Assembly: GCA_021464245.1 (NCBI GenBank)
Contig: JADCRB010000042.1
Location: forward strand, 3,331,914-3,395,913
DNA: 64,000 nt
Direction of reading: 5' to 3'
Source: Carallia brachiata
Lineage: Eukaryota; Streptophyta; Magnoliopsida; Malpighiales; Rhizophoraceae
Part shown: in pieces, positions 1 to 11,141 of the stretch
Layout: the number at the start of each line of letters is the position of its first letter
Numbering within the stretch: position 1 is the first letter of the stretch
Program-made: the position numbers and the translations under genes
Notes under the pieces: model-generated
Databases searched by the model: none
What the model was told of the DNA's origin: nothing
The model's input: only the letters and a program-made list of their open reading frames with translations

Positions 1-563
1 CAGTATTTAGTAATAATAAAATTAACTCTTGATTCATCAATAAATAAAAAAAAAACTAATCAAATCCTTTACGATATAACTCTTTTAGTGATTCCACTGG
101 GGTGTTCTCTACTAGTGAATACAATTCTCAAGTTTTATATAATATAGTCATCGTTGTTATCCAGATTGCGCTTGCAGAGATCCCTCTCTTTAAATCACTG
201 ATCGTAAAAATAATGATCGCTTGAGCTTAGGGGTCTTGTCCATTAATTAAAAAGGAAAGCCAAAACTCATCTGATCGAGCTTTCAATTGTTTTTTTCTTT
301 TAATACTTGCTACTACACAATTTTATTTTTTGCCATTTTAAATTGCATTTTTATGGCAATTGTAATTTTATAATGCCTTCCAATGACCATCGAAGAGATG
401 GAAAAAAAAAAAAAAACAGTCAATTTTGGGACCAATAGGTGATGTTTTGGTGAGGTCTCTATAGACTGTCTCAACCAATTTTGTTAGAAAACAAGATATT
501 TATTTCGAAATTGCTCGCTACACGTAATTGAAACATTAAGCAATCGAATCATGTTCAACAGAG
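1..563. other. Intergenic, left flank of copy 1
   Basis: AT-rich non-coding DNA that aligns with 44275-44835. No gene or element is recognised in it. Confidence 0.7.
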
Positions 564-1095
564 CAAGGTTATCAGAACCGGACCGGTCATCGAACCGGAA
601 ACATTAGTGGGTCAAAGTTCAACCGGTTCAACCGGTCGAACAGGTATTTGAACCGGTATTTATTAATATATATATTTATAAAAATAATTTAAAAAAATAA
701 TACTTATACATGATTATTAAATATTATTTTTTAATTTTTAAGGATTAAATTGAAAATTTTGATAAATATAGGACTAAATTGAAAGTTTTGATAAATTTGG
801 GACTAAATTGAAAATTTTAATTAAATTTAAAACTCAAATTATAATTTAAATAAACATTGAGATCAAATTATAATTTATAAAACTTTATACCGGTTTGAAC
901 CGGTTGAACCGGGTCCGATTTTGACCGATTTTCACCGATTTTGACCGGTTTTTTACCCGTTTTTGACCGGTTCAAACCGATTTTGACCGGTCCGAGTTAA
1001 GGGGTAACTGTAGCCATAAACCGGCCCGAATCTTTGGCCGGTCACCGGTTGAACCGGTCGGACCGGCCGGTCCGAGCCGGTTTTTAACAACATTG
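564..1095. mobile_element. hAT-like MITE, 532 bp, 8-bp target duplication
   Basis: The element begins CAAGGTTATCAGAACCGG and its other end reads, on the opposite strand, CAATGTTGTTAAAAACCGG, so the ends form imperfect terminal inverted repeats. The 8-bp sequence CAACAGAG flanks it on both sides (556-563 and 1096-1103), the target-site length of hAT elements. Copy 2 has the uninterrupted site near 44830. Both ends are dense in ACCGGT-type words and the centre is AT-rich. There is no transposase. A relative lies at 60486-60922 in opposite orientation. Confidence 0.85.
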
Positions 1096-1152
1096 CAACA
1101 GAGACAAATGAAGGTTAAGTGCACATTAGATACGTTTGGGATAATGCACTGC

Positions 1153-1815
1153 GATGTAAGACAATACATCCTATTTTTTAAAAAACACGTGTGGGATAAA
1201 TTATACATTGCATCAGTTTCTAGAACTAAATTAGTTTTCAAAGACACATTGAGGTTCTAAAATGACTCTGGTAGACTATGATCATATGACTGAATATTGT
1301 GTATTTCCTGTTTTTTTAAACAAGCGTATCATTACAGCCTAAAAATTATGAATCACGTGCAAAGAAGATATCAATTGATTGAGACTTAAAAATGAATACG
1401 TTTGCTAATCAATACGTTTGGTAGAAGAACGTGATTATAAGACCGTGCGACCTGATTTTCATAATGCATTTGTTTATAAAAACAATGCCATTTTATAACA
1501 CTGCATACCATTCTTAGTCGTATCAGATCATTCAAAGAAAATCGCATGCATTTTATTACATTGCACAAAATTCTCTGGTGAATCGGATTCAAAGAAAATA
1601 CAAATGCTGAATTGAGGTTCTAGAATGAGTCCACGTTCACCTTTTTGGCAATTCAAATCATAGCTCAACAAGAGTGTCTCGTAAATTCTCTATGGGTGCA
1701 TAGTGCATAAAGAGTTGTAAAGTAACCAAGTTATAATTGGTCACAAAAGTAAAACTGAATGAGTCCGACATTTTTTTCCCAATTATTACAAAGAGCTTGA
1801 TTATGTAATCATATA
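1153..1815 (+). repeat. Dispersed block, member 1
   Basis: Non-coding DNA related to 42066-42757 over its whole length and to 44880-45640 over its first part. Shared phrases include the stretch around the CACGTG-containing word near 1352 and the sequence ending at the terminal AT-rich run. No coding capacity is seen. Confidence 0.7.
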
Positions 1816-2818
1816 ATAAAAAACGTACGCCCTATTCAATAATTCTTATATTCTTTTATTTTGTAATTTAATAAATTTTTTATAAGATTATGTTGTATTA
1901 TAGAGGACTCACTGCGTGATTTTCACTATGTCATTAATAAATTTTTTCCTTTTACAAAATGTTAGCTTATAAAAAAAGATTTGAAAAGTGAGAAGGACAG
2001 CGAATTTTAGCAAAATGATTTGGCCTAGTAAAAGAGCCCACAACTGAATACGAGGGAATAGTTAATTGCCGGCTAATAGAATTTGATCATGAATCACCAG
2101 ATAAGTGCCAAACGTATTGATTACACGATCTTGGGTTTGAGTGTCAGTAGACCATGCTCTAATACTAATTATACTGTAATTATCTGATTTTTTTATATTT
2201 ATCTTAGAGATGAGCACAATATTTTTTAATATAAATATTGAAACAACATCCCTGTTTTTTTATTTAATTGACAAAAGAAAAAAAAAATTGATCATGAAGT
2301 GCCTCAGTTGAGAACAAGAAAAAAGAATTTGATCATGAAGATTCTCTGTTGAGAGAAAGAGAATCTATACTCGCACTATTTAGACCAACAGAAAAAGGGA
2401 AAAAAAATAAATAAATAAAAGAAAAGCCAACAAAAGATCGAAGAAAAAATAATAATAATAATACTAATAATTCTTCATCACCATTTTAATTAATCGAGAG
2501 GGAAAATAGACTACCTAATATAGTGGTTTGACAACAAATTAGTGTGTTTTTATGTTAGCAACTTAGGTTTAAGTCTCTGTTATTGTGCTCTCTCCTAGCA
2601 AACAATACTAGGTGCTCACTCCAGCAGTGTAAAGATTGTGGTGCCTCGACATACTTTAAACTTGGCAATCATTGTTGTCTCAAGAGATAGGGTCTCGTTC
2701 GGCCTCGCTAGTATTTTGGTAGTAGGTCGCCTTTTATGAAGCTGGTTAAATGAAGTGTTCAAACAAGGGTTATTTTAACTTCTGTCTGCAGGTACAATGA
2801 TTGACATATCTGTGATAT
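1816..2818. other. Intergenic, with old repeat traces
   Basis: There is no gene. Around 2150-2172 the complementary strand contains a word close to TGGTATCAGAGC, the initiator-Met tRNA primer site of Copia elements, so a decayed Copia end on the - strand is possible. Roughly 1555-2490 is missing from copy 2, where short T/A-rich homology spans the join, so copy 2 probably lost it. The part from about 2515 to 2813 aligns, diverged, with 45660-45975 and has a tRNA-promoter-like box B; it may be an old SINE. Confidence 0.4.
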
Positions 2819-3195
2819 TGTTGAAGATAAATATGAATTTAATAATATCATAGTATTGTGAGGTCTATATTGCATTCAGTGTGAAGTTCAAGTATAAGTT
2901 TATGTATGTGTTCAAAGTATTAACTTTCTGATGAGATATATTTAAATTAATATATTTAGTAGATTGAGATATCTTTTAGTGTTTATAAAATATAATTTTA
3001 ACTACAAGGTTGAATAAGTATTAGGAGTGCAATATAAATAGGAGTTCATAGAATATTTTATGTAGTGTGAAATGATTATTGTTTATATAAAATATAAGTG
3101 TATTGTTTATATTATTCTCTTATTTCAAATAACTTTTATAAGTACCACTCTAATTTAAATATAGAGGTAGTGGAGTTAATTTTTTAACTTCAACT
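2819..3195 (+). mobile_element. Solo LTR of a small Copia-type element
   Basis: This 377-bp sequence starts TGTTGAAGATAAATAT and ends near TTCAACT. It matches both LTRs of the element at 45976-47578, which sits at the matching position in copy 2. The 5-bp flanks (GATAT left, GATGC right) agree at only three positions, so the target duplication is eroded. No internal region or second LTR remains, as expected from LTR-LTR recombination. Confidence 0.8.
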
Positions 3196-3576
3196 GATGC
3201 ACTTTTTTGTTATTTAAAAAAAAAAAAGAAAAGGGGAAAAAGAAAAAGTAGCACCTTTGTCATTAAAATTTTTTTTTTTTGGAGAGATGTAGACGAAGCA
3301 AGCTCCATCGGTCCTGTATCCGGTAATTGTGTGTAACTTACTCTTTTGCGAGTCCCCCCAACAACCATGACAACAACTTTGGTCACATGTTTCTGGCCTT
3401 AGAATTAATTAACCGAAGAGGAAAAGGTTAAAAATGGTTATGGTAAGTTCAACCTATCATGGAAGGTAACTTAAGTGGTTAATGCGTCACTTATCAGCCA
3501 AGATTCTTTGGTGCGGCAGCATCATAACTCTTTGGAAAGCTCACGCTGCATGCGTAGCTAACTACATATATAAATA
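3196..3576. other. Intergenic
   Basis: Shared with copy 2 (about 47579-47970). It contains poly-A and poly-T runs near 3218 and 3270 and no recognised gene. Confidence 0.6.
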
Positions 3577-5650
3577 CTACATTTATGCCCGCGTGATGCG
3601 TTGGTTCACAATAAAATTTTTTGTATATGAATATAATTTTTTTTCAATTTTTTTTAATAAATTTGAATGTTTTGGAATCTATATAATAGAGAAATGGTTA
3701 ATTACACCATATAATGAGTAAATCCCATTATCGTATCATGCCAAATTGTATATGGGATAACACCTTTTGTTTTAACAATTTATACTAAACATATTATTAA
3801 TGTCATATAATCGATTATGTATACTATAGATAAATCTATTGTATAATTTGTAGAGATAAAATTTGTGTTAAAAATTATTAGTTGTGTGTTGGCATTCCAA
3901 GAATGAGGTTTTAATTTGGTAATTATCAAATTCTTTCACTTTTATATTTAATCAGTATTAAAGAAGCTTGCTTGAAGTGCCACTAAAAGAGTTTGCTCGT
4001 GCAAGTGTTCGTTTGCCAAATTTTTTTTTGCACAAAAATGAGTAGAATTAAAAACATTACTAAAAGTGAGGAAAAGAAATTACTTAGAAGACTTCTCAAG
4101 AATTAATAATGCACCTTCTTGGGACAACTAAATAAAGCACAAGTCGCTGTCCAAACAATGTGGTTTATCTCCAGCAATAATTGAAAGTAATATTCTCCTC
4201 TACTTATGGAATCCCGATGGTCCATCTTTAGCGATAATTGAAAGCTTCTCCTCTACTTATAGAATTCAGATCATTCAACTACAAAAACCTGTTGAGACTC
4301 CGAGAGAGAGGTTTGTTAAATAATCATTCAAATACTTTCAACTCTTGTTTAATTAACAAATTAGAAAACAATTGAAGGCCCTTGAACAAAATGCTGTCAA
4401 CATCATTCGTGCTCTTGGTGATGTGTTATTTGTATTCAAGAAAATTTGCGATCTTTAGAGTTCAAATAATTAGGTAATGAGTTGGAGAAAACTGAGGGCA
4501 AGAGACATTGCAAATACATTGCTGACATTGTTCTGCATATTCAAATTAGAAACACGTTACCTTGTGTTGATATCTAGAGCTGTCTCGCCCTGCAAAACAT
4601 AGATAGAATGAGGGATACCAAATCAGTAGTCTTGAATTCGAAGAATATTAGCCAATAAAAACGACCAATTGACTGCCTCTCTAACGAATCATAATTCCAT
4701 TTCCATACTCGCTCTGACATCTTGCCTGCAAGGCCACACCGTTTCACAAAGCGAGGAGTCGTATAAATTGAAACAATTGTACATTCAACAATCACGCTAA
4801 TGTGTAAATTTAAAGTAATTTCATATGTTACAATTTACCATAATGATAAATAATCAACTCAAATAAGAAGACACATTCCTTATTGCCATAAAAAGTTTAG
4901 ACGTTACTTATTTAGGCATACGTTGAATAATTATTTGCCATAACGGTACTTCAAAATTGATGCATGGTCATAAATCATTAGCTTAAATAGGTTTGTTTGC
5001 CTTTTTTGTGTGATCAGATAAATAGTGTGAATAATAGTGTGAATGGGGAATGAAAGCATTCCATTCATTTTAACGTTATTGTTAAAAAGATTCATTTTAG
5101 AAACAAAATTCAGTTATTATTTATAATTAATGTCAATTGAATTTATGAGCATTAGTGTGTAATTTTTCAATATTTTTGCCAATTAGTAGACTTAAGTAGA
5201 CTTTTGGCCAGATTAGTTTCAGTTACAAATTGTTAATTGGTTGGTTACAATCGACGAAGGAAGGTTTGATGTGGTATATTAACAATATTTAGTCTACTAT
5301 TTGTTTTTAATAATTTTGTAACGGTAAGAGCAGCACATAATGGCAATAAAGAAGTCATCGAATTTATGAGAATTAGTGTGTAATTTTCCATTATTTTTGC
5401 CAATTTGTGGACTTAAGTAGACTTTCGGCCAGATTTGATGTGGTATATTAATGTGGTATATTAACGATATTAAGAGGTCATCAAGTTTTGTATTAAATAC
5501 AATTCTCTCTATATACATTTTGTCCTAAAACTTAACAGGTAATATAAGATAATTATTAAAAATTAAAGAGAAAAATTGTGAAATTGTCACCTATAAATTA
5601 GGATTAAAGAAGAGCTTTTTCTAAACTTACTTTTATACTAATTAAATAGA
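3577..5650 (-). mobile_element. Helitron, 2074 bp
   Basis: Read on the - strand, the element starts TCTATTTAATTAG at 5650 and ends ATGTAG at 3577. The flanks join as A^T, and the joined flanks equal the uninterrupted sequence in copy 2 around 47978-47990, with no target duplication. Helitrons start with TC, insert between A and T without duplicating the target, and carry a GC-rich hairpin about ten bases before a CTRR-type end. Here a decayed CG-rich hairpin lies at 3585-3603, and the end is GTAG instead of CTAG. The left border could instead be read with a short TAAATA repeat, but the A^T reading reproduces the empty site exactly. It carries an RPA-like fragment and no Rep/helicase that I can recognise, so it is probably non-autonomous. 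Confidence 0.75.
4574..4795 (-). pseudogene. Decayed RPA70-like zinc-ribbon fragment inside the Helitron
   Basis: A 73-codon reading frame on the - strand resembles the C-terminal DNA-binding domain of replication protein A large subunit (Rep_fac-A_C). The pattern is a CxxC ribbon, then a lysine-tryptophan-rich turn, a second CxxC, and a strand pattern RFYWLI. Only one of the four zinc cysteines survives: CGLA stands where CxxC is expected and YDSL at the second pair. Plant Helitrons are known to carry RPA-like genes, which fits its position inside a Helitron-shaped insertion. It is short and has no recognisable N-terminal domains, so it is not functional. The match is from memory of the family pattern, not from a search. 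Confidence 0.45.
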
Positions 5651-6849
5651 TTTACATAACTCTTTGGCAACCTCGCTAGCTATTTTATAACCGAAACGGA
5701 AAAAAAAAAACACAGAAAATTATAGTTAATTTTCAATCTTAACTGTTAATTATAATTGACTCGTAAGTAAAGAAATTTGAGCCATCCATTGCAGTTTGCA
5801 TTTAATCTTAAATGTTGATTACAGTTAACCCACTATTCATCAAAACATATGCATACTACAACTAATGGCTCAAATTTTCAGGTTTAATCTCGTATCCAAT
5901 TTTTACAACTACGTATTATATTTATATATGTAATAGCCCTTTCTAATTTTCTTTTTTTTTTTTTTTTTTGACAATTTTGTCGCAGTCCCACTAGATTACA
6001 TCAATCTAAGGTTCAACCACGATTAAACTAGTGGTCGAACTGAAATTTAATTAAATATAACTTTTAATTAATTGTTATGAGCAATTAGATACCTATAATA
6101 AATTAATATGAATCATTATTGAATGCAGAAAATTATTGTATACATTCACTATTATTTAAATGAAACGAAAAAAAAAATCATATATGACGTATTTTGATTA
6201 AAAATTAAATTTAAAGGTAATTGGCAAAAGAACTATAACAAGACTTGTTAAACTTTATAGCCTTAATAACTAAATTACAAGTTTGGACAAAGTTAAGGAC
6301 TCAAACACAAGTTCAAAAAAAGTTTATGTAAGAACTTATAAGTTTATATAAAGTTTAATTGCCAACTATAGTTTTTAGAATTTTAATTAAAGCTCAAACT
6401 AGCTTGACCATTTTTTCCAGTTTTTTCCTTTTCAATTTGATCCTTGTAACACTCAAAAAAAAAAAAAAAAAAGATTCTTGTCAATTTTTCCCCAGAATTT
6501 TTTTTTTTCTTTCTCAAAGTCGAACTGAAATTTGATTTCAATTTATGACATTGCCTACATGCTCTTCACCGATTGCTTGCATCAAGTGTATATATATACA
6601 AAAATGTAAGAGCGTGGCTTCAGCGCGAATAAAATAACTAGGAAAAAATTTTGAGCTGGCATTGATTCTACACGTTGGAAAACAATTTTTTTAATTTTCA
6701 AAATTTTGTCAAAAGCACTGATTTGTCAAAAAAAAAAAATGTTTATTGGTTAAATTTTGCTGGCCAGCACACCTTTAACATTTTTTTGACAAAATTTCTC
6801 TATCCATAAACTATATATTATATATTGTCTACGGAGAAATACATTATCA
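5651..6849. other. Intergenic, conserved between copies
   Basis: AT-rich DNA that aligns with 47983-49080. No gene is recognised. Confidence 0.6.
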
Positions 6850-7130
6850 GAAAATTATAGGTGCACTGAGATTTCAGTTTTCCGAGCATATAAAATAAAT
6901 AAAAAATTAATATTTTTTTAAAAAAATTAAGAGATATAAACATTTATTAAAATATTATTTTTTTATTGTTTAAAAAAATTTTCAAAAAAAATATTTTTTT
7001 TGTAATAAATCTCTTTACGTTTAAGAGTAATATTTATTTAAATTTAAATTTAAATTTTATTAAAAAAAATTTATTATTTTCAGTAAAGGTACTGAACGTT
7101 TTATTTTGTTCGGTACTTGTAATTAAGTCC
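6850..7130. mobile_element. Short MITE-like insertion, 281 bp
   Basis: The sequence is absent from copy 2 (junction near 49080). It is flanked by TACATTATCA (6840-6849) and TACTTTATCA (7131-7140), a 10-bp near-perfect duplication. The ends, GAAAATTATAGGTGCAC and on the other strand GGACTTAATTACAAGTAC, are loosely similar, as in a family of plant MITEs with 9-10-bp target sites (Mutator-like). The interior is almost pure A/T. Confidence 0.6.
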
Positions 7131-7140
7131 TACTTTATCA

Positions 7141-8272
7141 TTCGTTTCGCACTATAAAAATTGACGTGGCACACCATACCGACGTTTATTTTTTGTGTAT
7201 GTCAATACGCGCATGATCAACATATGATTTTCGTGCAATGTGCAAAATGCATGTACAAATGTCTCTTGACTGTCTGTCCAGAAAGGTATGTCTCTTCAGC
7301 GACTTCACTGATTTAGCTTCTCTGTGTCCCCCGACATCGCTGTTTTGATACGCCACTGAAGACTTTATGAATATATAATTATAATTATAAAAATTTTTAA
7401 CTATAAAATTTATATTATTTTATATATAATAATTAATAATAATTATTAAATATTATAATTCTATATTTAAAGAGTATTCATTTTTCATAAGGAAATTCTT
7501 GTCGAATACCAGACATTCCATGCAGTAGTACTACTCTCTTTTTTTTTTTTAATTATTTATGGGAAAGCGTATGAATAAAAAGAAAGGGACGAAAAAAGCG
7601 ATTTCAAACATCTCACACTTTTTATTATTTTTTTCATAATTTTTATTATTTATTTAAATAATTTTATTTATTTATAATAATTTTATTTTTTTTTTATTTT
7701 TTTATTTAAACACACTATAAGTAATTACAGTAATATTTTTCACAACATGTAATCAAATCCCGAAACTATTCCGTCTCAGCCTACACTCACTACCTTATAC
7801 CACCCTACAACCATGCAAAAGACTCCGTGTCCCTCCCAAGCTGTGCCACATCTTTCTCAATGGATTGGCGAAATGGTTCCCGTCAGTCTGCTTGTGAAAA
7901 AAACACACTGACTGAAACCTGATATACTCGGTAAGGATGTTTGAGATGCCGCGAAAAGCAGAGCCACATCGGCCATGAGCTAATTTCTTCTTTATTCGTC
8001 TACGCACAAACGCCTTTTGATTTTACAAAGTTGCCAACGTGAAAAATGATACATGAGAGAGGGCAGCGAGAGAGAAATATTAACCTTTTCCTAGAGAATT
8101 TAGTCTTCGCAACATGATGGCTACATTGGCAAATGATTCCCAAACACTAGATTTTTCTTTGGTTTCCGTGCTTTTTTTTCATTTCCCTTTCTCATAGAGA
8201 AGCCAAAGGGACTGAAAAAGGTTTGATTGTCGAGTAAAAAAAAAAATAATGACTTAATAATTTCATATATGT

Positions 8273-8309
<37 letters not shown>

Positions 8310-10280
8310 GGCAGGTAATAAGTAAATTAGTAAAAATGTTATTAATATCGGTCCTTGGGTTTTAGATGGGTGGAATTTGTGACTACAAAGTTCCCTAACA
8401 ATAGTTACCACAATACCGAATTAACTGTATAATTTTTTTTTTGAACAGCATAGGGATTTTTTTTTAACTGTATAGTTATTGATCGTATTAGCAACAATGA
8501 TTTTAATTTCTGTTTGATAGGGCCAAACATGATTGCAATTTACAACTATAATTAACGACAACGTTAGTTGGAAAGGAGTCGATGACAAGGGCTTTAATCC
8601 AAGATACTAGCAGCCTGCGTATGTTTTGCGTGATGAAGTAATGAAATGGACTGAATTGCCAAAAACAAAGAATATTGACTGCTAATCGTAAATTTAAATT
8701 TTGGTGCTTGTGAAAGACATAATAATTTAAAGATTTTCCTATGTCTATCCTGATTGCCCTGATTGCAGTAATCATTTCTAATTACAATAATCTCTTCAAA
8801 TTATAATAATATCATTGATATTCTCTATTATTATATGATTCTTTTTATTATTTGATGATTGTATAATTATTACACAATTATGTAATTATTATAAATTATT
8901 TACTTATTTTGTCATATATAAACCTAAACGACCTTGTACAGTGATACAATTTTTACACTCTTAAATTCTCTTTTCTTATATTACTTCTATCTTATTTCCA
9001 AAATTGCTTTTCTCATATTATTTTTTCCTAGAGATGTTCATAAACCACATAACCCACTAAAAAATAAAGAGAGATGCTAGATGATAAATCGAAGAGGCCA
9101 AAATATTATTTGATGTTACTCGTTTACTCTTTTTTTTTTTCGTATGTCTATCCTCTGATCCTTTTTTTAATAAACTGCTATTCTTTTGTTTTCTCCCCAC
9201 AACTAACGTGCTCATTGTTCCTAATAAAATTGCAGTTTCTGCAGAAGTTGAAGAAGTCTCCTGGTGCAATGATGGTTCAAAATGCAATTTAGTTAGCTAC
9301 AACCTGGGACAGCAAGTGATCATGAAAGCTCAAATCAGAAATTTAGTGTTCTATGTAACCTTGTCTAATATTGTTTTTAACTTCTTTTGTTTAATTAAGC
9401 ATATTGTAATAGAATGAAAAAAAATGCTTAGGATTCTATATTTCAGTCCGCGACTAACCGCTTGTAACTAATCTGCAACCGTCATGTTATTTTGGATAGT
9501 TTAGAACGGTTGATGGATTAACTGTGGATAATATTTTAAAAAAACCACCATCCATTGTGACTTTTGTTATAAAACCTTCTAATCCAATCCGCGAACACTT
9601 ATACTTTTGTTAGTGCTAATTCTATATTGTCAAATGTGAAAAGCAGTTAGTATACTAAAAGTTACTTCAAATAATTTGATTTTTTTTTTTCTATTTTGCC
9701 CAAGCGGGTCCAATGGCCACTGCCTTCTCCTTCTTTTTTGCGGTGGTTGTGCATGTTTGTGTCTTTGAGAGAGAGAGAGAGAAAACCCACCGATCATACT
9801 TTTTTTGGTTTTTTTGTTTTTTTTTTTTTGAAAACAATAGGTGGTATAAATTTAAGGGGCACGCACGGGCATCCAGTTCATCTAAATGAATCTAACAACC
9901 TTTTTTTCCCTTTAAAAAAAAATGCCCGTGGGTCTATTTTTAGCCTGCTAATTAATGTGCTAAATGCAATACACTAAGACTAATAATTTTACAATAAGAT
10001 TGTTAACATTCGTAATAAAAAATAAAAATTTTTAATTTCTATTATAAAACTTATTAATTTTGTTGTATTTAGTACACCAATCAATGTACAAAAAATACAC
10101 ATGCATTGGTGTTCTTTCTTAAATTTAACTGTTCAACCGCATGTATATATATTATTGTACTATTACTGTGTGTCCATATGTTTCCACATAAGAGTGAGCC
10201 TAAGTTTTTCTTCTTTTATTGTTCCTCATGTTTTAATTTCGGTTGGGTGGTTGTTGAAGAAGAATGACGGAATTAAGAAT
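7141..10280. other. Intergenic region upstream of NAC copy 1
   Basis: Aligns with about 49090-53330 apart from small indels and the LINE tail in copy 2. It contains AT microsatellites, a GA run near 9770-9782 and many poly-T tracts. No convincing gene is seen. An exon-like segment near 9230-9290 is discussed under rejected items. Confidence 0.6.
8275..8306. repeat. (AT)n microsatellite
   Basis: Sixteen AT units. The paralogous tract at 51290-51311 is shorter. Confidence 0.95.
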
Positions 10281-10520
10281 GAGGCCCTGTCATCCATCTA
10301 TACGGTTGTTTAAGGGGTGCTTTTCTGAGGAGATATTAAGGTCGAGGGTCATAGTTTCGATGGGGGCGTGCCCCCTGCACTCTTTGGCTGCTAGCTAACT
10401 AAGCTGCCCCCACCTCGGACCCCACATCTGTTACCTTGCACCCCTGGGCCCCACCTACAAAGTTTCCAAAAAAGATTCCCGTTCTCTATCTTATTTAGGT
10501 AGTTGGCCCTTCTCAGTCGA
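10281..10520 (+). promoter_or_regulatory. GC-richer distal promoter block, conserved in both copies
   Basis: About 240 bases, roughly 0.6-0.9 kb before the NAC start codon, stand out from the AT-rich surroundings. They are nearly the same at 53330-53560, while flanking DNA has diverged more. The block contains an inverted repeat GGGGGC-GT-GCCCCC (10362-10375) and GGCCCCAC (10447-10454), which fits the class I TCP-factor consensus GGNCCCAC. A regulatory role is inferred from conservation and position only. Confidence 0.45.
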
Positions 10521-10981
10521 CGCATGGTAAAAACTAGCCCCACATTTTGGAGAATGTATTGTTTGAGTTGATTTGTATGCGTGTAAGTTGTAACTATGCA
10601 CCATCCAACTAGTAATTTGACTGTAATTTAATATATTTTTTTATTTACAACTCAAATTTAAATTTTAATAATAATATTTGAAAGTATTAACTTTTCAATT
10701 TGTTCAATTTAACTGTTACGTACTGTTAGTTTTAAATTTAATAATTATCACAATTAGTTTACAAAAATTCACTCGCATTCAATAATATTCGAATATTAAT
10801 TTTTTTTTTATAAATTGAGTTGAAGGAGCCACAAATCGGCCCACAAATCTAGACATGTATAGATCTTTTTTATTTTTCCGAACATTCACTGCTGGATGGT
10901 CTTCACCGTGAAACTTGCTTTCCTCGTCATCCCTCCTTCCTCTCACATATATCTATGGCTTCTTGCGTCCTAAAGCACATG

Positions 10982-10988
10982 TATATAT
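10982..10988 (+). promoter_or_regulatory. TATA box of NAC copy 1
   Basis: TATATATA-type box about 155 bases before the start codon, in a stretch almost identical to the copy 2 promoter. Transcription would be expected to start near 11010-11020, giving a leader of roughly 125 bases. Confidence 0.6.
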
Positions 10989-11141
10989 AGTGTGCTTTAT
11001 ACACATGCTTCCCTTTCTAAGACACTTACATACACCATATTAATTGGTCACTCCCTAGCTAGTTGCTATCTCCATTTTCTATATCAGCTTTGTCCTTACT
11101 GATATATAGTTGTTCTAGCTCTAGTAATATTACTTGTTCAA

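Noticed and set aside
3482..3721. 79-codon open frame
   Set aside because: It runs across the Helitron border at 3577 and is not present in copy 2.
9230..9300. Exon-like segment after an AG acceptor, present in both copies
   Set aside because: The frame is short, differs by a frame-altering indel between copies and has no recognised similarity.
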